A DNA stretch of 64,000 nt from Dyella amyloliquefaciens (GTDB lineage Bacteria; Pseudomonadota; Gammaproteobacteria; Xanthomonadales; Rhodanobacteraceae). Made by a program: the position numbers and the translations under genes. Shown here piece by piece: positions 60,314 to 64,000 of the stretch. Within the stretch, counting starts at the first letter, position 1; each line of letters starts with the position of its first letter. The stretch covers positions 186,001 to 250,000 of the forward strand of contig NZ_SAYT01000007.1 of the NCBI RefSeq assembly GCF_004296575.1. Direction: 5' to 3'. The notes beneath the pieces are model-generated. The model was not told where the DNA came from and did not search any database. It saw only the letters and a program-made list of their open reading frames with translations.

Positions 60314-61186
60314 ATGGAACAGCAGCCGATCCTGATCGACGGTCGTGTACACGACCTGGGCGATGGCTTCAATGTGCGACGCCTGTTGCCCGTACTGCAG
60401 GCACGGCATGTGGGGCCGTTCGTGTTCTTCGACTACATGGGCCCCGTGACTTTCCTCGAGGACAAGGGCATGGACGTACGCCCGCATCCGCATATCGGGC
60501 TGGCCACGGTGACGTGGTTGTTCGAAGGCGTGATCCGTCATCGCGACAGCCTCGGCAGCATCGCGGATATCCGCCCGGGCGAGGTGAACTGGATGACGGC
60601 CGGGCGCGGCATCGTGCATTCGGAGCGCACGCCGCCCGAAGCGCGCGGTGGCGGACAGCGTGCGCATGGCATCCAGGTGTGGGTGGCTTTGCCGCAGAAG
60701 GATGCGGAGGTGGAGCCGGAGTTCCATCACCACGACGCCGAGGAGCTGCCGCGCATCGCATTGCCGGGTGCGAAGCTGGTGCTGATCGCGGGCACGGGCT
60801 ACGGGCAGCAATCGCCGGTGAAGGTATTCGCCCCGATGTTCTTCATCGAGGCCACGCTGGAGGCGGGCGCCGAGCTGTCCTGGCCCGAGGATCACGTGGA
60901 ACGTGGCGTATGCGTGGTCGACGGCGAGGTGGAATGGGATGGTGTCTCGGTGAAGCCGATGCAGGCCGCCGTGCAGACTGGTCCGGATTCGCCACCGCTG
61001 CGCGCACGCACGGCCAGCCGGGTGATGTTGTTCGGCGGTGCGCCGCTGGATGGCGAGCGGCACCTGTGGTGGAACTTCGTCGCCAGCAGCCGCGAGCGCA
61101 TCGAGCAGGCCAAGGCCGACTGGGCAGCGCAGCGCATGGGCACGGTGGTTGGCGACGAGGCGGAGTTCATCCCGCTGCCGCCCTGA
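60314..61186 (+). CDS. Pirin family protein
   Basis: A 290-residue double cupin. The N-terminal metal site is in VRPHPHIGLATVTW with His partners in HRDSLG and GIVHSER, and Glu in the MTAGRGIVHSE block; all are typical pirin residues. Bacterial pirins may have quercetinase activity or regulate enzymes. AGAGGAG lies six bases before the start. Next to an OYE reductase it may share in electrophile or redox response (inference). Confidence 0.92.
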   Translation: MEQQPILIDGRVHDLGDGFNVRRLLPVLQARHVGPFVFFDYMGPVTFLEDKGMDVRPHPHIGLATVTWLFEGVIRHRDSLGSIADIRPGEVNWMTAGRGIVHSERTPPEARGGGQRAHGIQVWVALPQKDAEVEPEFHHHDAEELPRIALPGAKLVLIAGTGYGQQSPVKVFAPMFFIEATLEAGAELSWPEDHVERGVCVVDGEVEWDGVSVKPMQAAVQTGPDSPPLRARTASRVMLFGGAPLDGERHLWWNFVASSRERIEQAKADWAAQRMGTVVGDEAEFIPLPP

Positions 61187-61262
61187 TCTCGATGCTGCAA
61201 GGGCGCATGCATGGTCGGGCGCGCCGGTTTACGCTGTCGCCGTCACGACAGGGGTGAACTGC

Positions 61263-61565
61263 ATGTCCGGCTATGCCAGCTTCCGCGATTTCTATCCGTT
61301 CTATCTGAACGAGCACAGCGACCGTCAATGCCGCCGCATGCATTTCATCGGCAGCTCGCTGGTGCTGGGGGTGATCGTGGTCGCGCTGGTGACAGGCAAC
61401 GCCTGGTGGCTGCTGGCGGCGCCGGTGGCGGGTTATGGCTTCGCCTGGATCGGCCATTTCGTGTTCGAGAAGAACCGGCCCGCCACCTTCACCCATCCGC
61501 TCTACAGCCTGATGGGTGATTGGGTGATGTACTGGGACATCCTGCGGGGCAGGATCAAGCTCTGA
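61263..61565 (+). CDS. Mpo1-like (DUF962) membrane protein
   Basis: A 100-residue membrane protein with the Mpo1 signature NEHSDRQCRRMHFIGSSLVL and GHFVFEKNRPATFTHPLYS, including the conserved His residues that bind iron in yeast Mpo1. Yeast Mpo1 is a 2-hydroxy-fatty acid dioxygenase used for odd-chain formation. Whether bacterial members do the same is unknown. The gene lies 76 bp after pirin in the same direction. Confidence 0.85.
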   Translation: MSGYASFRDFYPFYLNEHSDRQCRRMHFIGSSLVLGVIVVALVTGNAWWLLAAPVAGYGFAWIGHFVFEKNRPATFTHPLYSLMGDWVMYWDILRGRIKL

Positions 61566-61586
61566 GAAATCGCCCAGCCGCTCTTT

Positions 61587-61670
61587 TGTAGGAGCGCACC
61601 CAGTGCGCGAAAAGCCGACGGAGCGGAGGTGCCGAAACTCCGCGGTCGCGCACTGGGTGCGCTCCTACAG
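61587..61670. repeat. REP-like inverted repeat pair, copy 4
   Basis: The left arm (61587-61616) TGTAGGAGCGCACCCAGTGC continues to GCGAAAAGCC and the right arm (61639-61670) ends CACTGGGTGCGCTCCTACA. The spacer is about 20 bases, as in copy 3. It sits between the convergent Mpo1-like and cytochrome genes. Confidence 0.87.
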
Positions 61671-61684
61671 GTTATTTGGGGCGC

Positions 61685-62074
61685 TCAGCGGTATTGCTGG
61701 TGGCAGGACTGGCAGGTCTCGCCGATCGGCTTGAGCACCGCGGCAAGCGCCTTGCAGTCAGCCGGTGCGGCGTCGATGGCGGCCTGGGTCTTGTCGTGCA
61801 GCTTCTTCGCTTCGTCCAGGAAGGGCTGGTCGACACCAGGGAAGGCATCGCCGATGTCGGCCTGGGTTTCCAGCAAGCGGGTGAGGTGCTGGCGCACGGG
61901 GGTGGCATCGCAGTGCTGGGCCTTGAGGGCGGCGCGAAGTTCGCCGGCGTGGTGGTCCATCAGCGACATCACCGAATGGGACAGCGGCTGGTGCTGGCGT
62001 AATGCGTTGAGGGCGAACACCGTGCCGACGATGCCGATGAAGAGGCCGAGCACGATCAGTAGAGCAGCGCGCAT
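61685..62074 (-). CDS. Small cytochrome c-type protein
   Basis: A 129-residue protein with one N-terminal helix (MRAALLIVLGLFIGIVGTVF) serving as signal or anchor, four-helix-bundle-like content, and a C-terminal haem site CQSCHQQYR (CxxCH). This is the cytochrome c-prime layout, with haem at the end of a helical bundle. It would sit in the periplasm. No partner is adjacent. The start at 62074 is preferred over TTG at 62110. Confidence 0.85.
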   Translation of the reverse strand: MRAALLIVLGLFIGIVGTVFALNALRQHQPLSHSVMSLMDHHAGELRAALKAQHCDATPVRQHLTRLLETQADIGDAFPGVDQPFLDEAKKLHDKTQAAIDAAPADCKALAAVLKPIGETCQSCHQQYR

Positions 62075-62184
62075 GCGATGGATTCCCGCGAAATGGCACA
62101 AAGAGGCCAAGCATAACCGGCGCCCTGCACGGCGGCGCGCCTCCCGCTAAAATGTACTGTCTTCAAGATGTTGGTAGGTTCCTT

Positions 62185-63048
62185 GTGAAGCACCCTGATG
62201 GCGCGGCCGGTGTGGCCATAGCGCGACATACCCCTGATGCCACGCCCGCGGGCGAGGTGGCGTTTCCGCGCGAGCGTTTTGCCGGCGTGGAGCGCCTGTA
62301 CGGCACCGGCACGATCGATCGGCTGGCCCAGGCCCATGTGTGCGTGATCGGCATCGGTGGCGTGGGTTCGTGGGCGGCCGAGGCGCTGGCGCGCAGCGGG
62401 GTGGGGCATCTCACGCTGATCGATGCTGACGACATCTGCGTGTCCAACACCAATCGCCAGTTGCATGCGCTCAATGGCGAGTTCGGCAAGTCCAAGGTCG
62501 GCGTGATCGAAAAGCGCCTGCGCGCGATCAATCCGGCCATCAAGGTCGACGCGATCGAGCGCTTCCTCACCACGTCCACGCTGGACGAGCTGCTCGACCG
62601 TGGCTACGACGTGGTGCTGGATGCGTGCGATGCATTCCGCGTGAAGCTGGAGGCCATCGCCTGGTGCCGCCGTCGCAAGTTGCCGATGGTGACGGTGGGT
62701 TCGGCCGGTGGCCGCACCGATGCCACGCAGATCCGCGTGCGCGACCTGTCGCGCACCGAGCACGATGCAATGTTCAGCCTGATCCGCAAAAAGCTCCGCC
62801 AGGATTTCGGTTTCCCGCGCAACCCGGATCGCTATTTCGGCGTGTCGGCCGTGTACTCGCTGCAGAACGTCCAGTACCCGCAGCCGGACGGTACGGTGTG
62901 CGGCACGCGTCCGCCGGTGGCCAACGGTACCGAGGCGCTGAACCTCGCCTGCGGCGGCGGCCTGGGCGCCGCTACCCACGTCACCGGCGCATTCGCGTTC
63001 GCGGCAGTGGGCCGGGTGATGGAACGGCTGCTTCAGGACGGGAAATAG
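62185..63048 (+). CDS. tcdA: tRNA threonylcarbamoyladenosine dehydratase
   Basis: A 287-residue E1-like enzyme (CsdL/YgdL) that closes the threonylcarbamoyl group of tRNA position 37 to the cyclic form using ATP. RFAGVERLYGTGTIDRL at the start, the nucleotide-binding VIGIGGVGSW, DADDICVSNTNRQ, and YSLQNVQYPQ with a late Cys-rich GTRPPV..ACGGGLG are TcdA features. GTG at 62185 is taken as start, though ATG 62152 is also open. It converges with phaB over a two-way terminator. Confidence 0.93.
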   Translation: MKHPDGAAGVAIARHTPDATPAGEVAFPRERFAGVERLYGTGTIDRLAQAHVCVIGIGGVGSWAAEALARSGVGHLTLIDADDICVSNTNRQLHALNGEFGKSKVGVIEKRLRAINPAIKVDAIERFLTTSTLDELLDRGYDVVLDACDAFRVKLEAIAWCRRRKLPMVTVGSAGGRTDATQIRVRDLSRTEHDAMFSLIRKKLRQDFGFPRNPDRYFGVSAVYSLQNVQYPQPDGTVCGTRPPVANGTEALNLACGGGLGAATHVTGAFAFAAVGRVMERLLQDGK

Positions 63049-63054
63049 GAAACG

Positions 63055-63083
63055 AAAAAGCGCCGGTCATGCCGGCGCTTTTT
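63055..63083. terminator. Bidirectional terminator between tcdA and phaB
   Basis: AAAAAGCGCCGG / CCGGCGCTTTTT with a 5-base centre is symmetric, so A5 and T5 runs flank the stem and it can end both convergent genes. Confidence 0.9.
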
Positions 63084-63113
63084 CGTTGCTGCCCACGGTC
63101 TTTCGGGCCGGGC

Positions 63114-63854
63114 TTACCAGCCCATGTAGTGGCCGCCGTTGATCGACAGGTTGGCACCCGTGATCCAGGCCGCTTCTTCGCCGGTGAGGAAGGCCACGGC
63201 GTGGGCGATCTCCTCGGGCTTGCCGAGGCGCCCCACCGGGATCTGCGCAATGATCTTCTCGCGCACTTCCTCCGGCACGGCCATCACCATGTCGGTGCCC
63301 ACGTAGCCGGGCGACACCGTGTTCACGGTGATGCCGAACTTGGCGTTCTCCTGTGCCAGCGAGATGGTGAAGCCGTGCATGCCGGCTTTCGCCGCGGCGT
63401 AGTTGGCCTGGCCGTATTGACCCTTTTGGCCGTTGATCGAGCTGATCTGCACGATGCGGCCCCACTTGTGCGTGCGCATGCCTTCGATCACGGGGCGCGT
63501 CACGTTGAAGCAGGCGTTGAGGTTGGTGTTCACCACTTCCATCCACTGCGGATAGGTCATCTTGTGGAAGGTGGTGTCGCGGGTGATGCCCGCGTTGTTG
63601 ACCAGAATCCCGATCGGGCCCATGGCGGCCTCGATGATGCGCACCATGTCTTCGCAGGAGTCGGGATCCTTCACGTCGCCGGGCACCAGCATCACCTCGA
63701 TGCCTTCCTTCGCCATCATTTCCTTCATCGCTTCCGCCTTGGCCTGGTCGCGATAGTTGGTGGCGACCCGATGCCCCTGGCGGGCCAGATACCGGATGAT
63801 CGCGGTGCCGATTCCGCCCGTGCCGCCAGTGACCAATGCCGTGCGCTGCGTCAT
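63114..63854 (-). CDS. phaB: Acetoacetyl-CoA reductase
   Basis: A 246-residue short-chain dehydrogenase that reduces acetoacetyl-CoA to (R)-3-hydroxybutyryl-CoA with NADPH for polyhydroxyalkanoate. The cofactor motif TGGTGGIG, active-site Ser in QISSINGQKGQYGQ, Tyr152 and Lys156 (NYAAAKAG), and the PhaB-type GGHYMGW end are visible. GGAG lies nine bases before the start at 63854. phaC is not in the window, so a storage role is inferred. Confidence 0.93.
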   Translation of the reverse strand: MTQRTALVTGGTGGIGTAIIRYLARQGHRVATNYRDQAKAEAMKEMMAKEGIEVMLVPGDVKDPDSCEDMVRIIEAAMGPIGILVNNAGITRDTTFHKMTYPQWMEVVNTNLNACFNVTRPVIEGMRTHKWGRIVQISSINGQKGQYGQANYAAAKAGMHGFTISLAQENAKFGITVNTVSPGYVGTDMVMAVPEEVREKIIAQIPVGRLGKPEEIAHAVAFLTGEEAAWITGANLSINGGHYMGW

Positions 63855-64000
63855 GCCTGTTCTCCGAATGATGACTGGTGCCTGTTCGCCCCGTTGCCGG
63901 GCGACGCCATGTGTAACCGTTCTACATGGCAAAACGTCTACGGAGCATACGCAAATTCGACGGCAACGTGAGGTGAGTTTGCCGACCGAAGGTTGGGCGT

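Overview
The window is gene-dense, GC-rich chromosomal DNA with no prophage, integrase, plasmid function, CRISPR array, rRNA or tRNA that I could find. Gene content and protein style (parC, crcB with a DUF190 gene, YajQ, a PgaA/PgaC-type pair like Xanthomonas xagAB, PhaB, a kynurenine-branch decarboxylase, REP-like repeats starting TGTAGGAGCGCACCCAGTGCGCG) point to a gammaproteobacterium of the Xanthomonadales, most likely Rhodanobacteraceae (Dyella, Luteibacter, Frateuria, Rhodanobacter). This is inferred from resemblance only; no database was searched.

Layout. 1-0.7 kb: edge of an ACMSD gene and a YCII-like gene. 0.7-8.1 kb: an unusual set of lipid or amine type genes: ACP and ketosynthase (leftward), a FemAB/GNAT-like acyltransferase and an arginase-fold protein (rightward), a CAAX-type protease, then a leftward operon of esterase, two half-size EamA transporters and a DegT aminotransferase. 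8.3-15.7 kb: secreted protein, parC, TraB/GumN protein, periplasmic peptidase, cfa, and a crcB-DUF190 operon behind a clear fluoride riboswitch. 15.8-25.1 kb: Bcr/CflA efflux, secreted serine protease, RNA modification genes (RluA-like, rsmC, rsuA), selO, trxC. 25.1-32.6 kb: exopolysaccharide synthase and its outer-membrane partner, an SH3 protein, a NERD-helicase, VOC and MpaB-type proteins. 32.7-34 kb: DAHP synthase behind a textbook attenuator with an aromatic-rich leader peptide.

34-44.8 kb: intradiol dioxygenase, osmC, DUF1345, yajQ, BaiN/YhiN flavoprotein, HIBADH-type dehydrogenase, yaiI-phzF, rhomboid protease, histone H1-like protein, Gly/Tyr/His lipoprotein, a zinc-peptidase-like lipoprotein and a cytochrome c. 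44.9-46.4 kb: a candidate structured small RNA with C-rich loops, then pncB. 46.4-52.6 kb: metNIQ methionine importer, glutathione peroxidase, dacB, slyD. 52.6-58.2 kb: RcnB-like protein, phospholipase A (pldA), secreted and lipoprotein hypotheticals, YcaQ-like protein, and two cold-shock genes whose leaders share a motif and hairpin. 58.3-64 kb: hydrolase, OYE-type reductase, pirin and Mpo1-like genes in one direction, a small cytochrome c, tcdA and phaB.

The strongest regulatory readings are the fluoride riboswitch (15638-15706, minus), the DAHP synthase attenuator (32713-32848) and the paired cold-shock leaders. The most promising possibly undescribed items are the ACP/ketosynthase/arginase-fold/DegT/EamA neighbourhood and the candidate small RNA before pncB. 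Two repeat families are present: four REP-like pairs, and two elements sharing a CCGTCATTCCGG arm.
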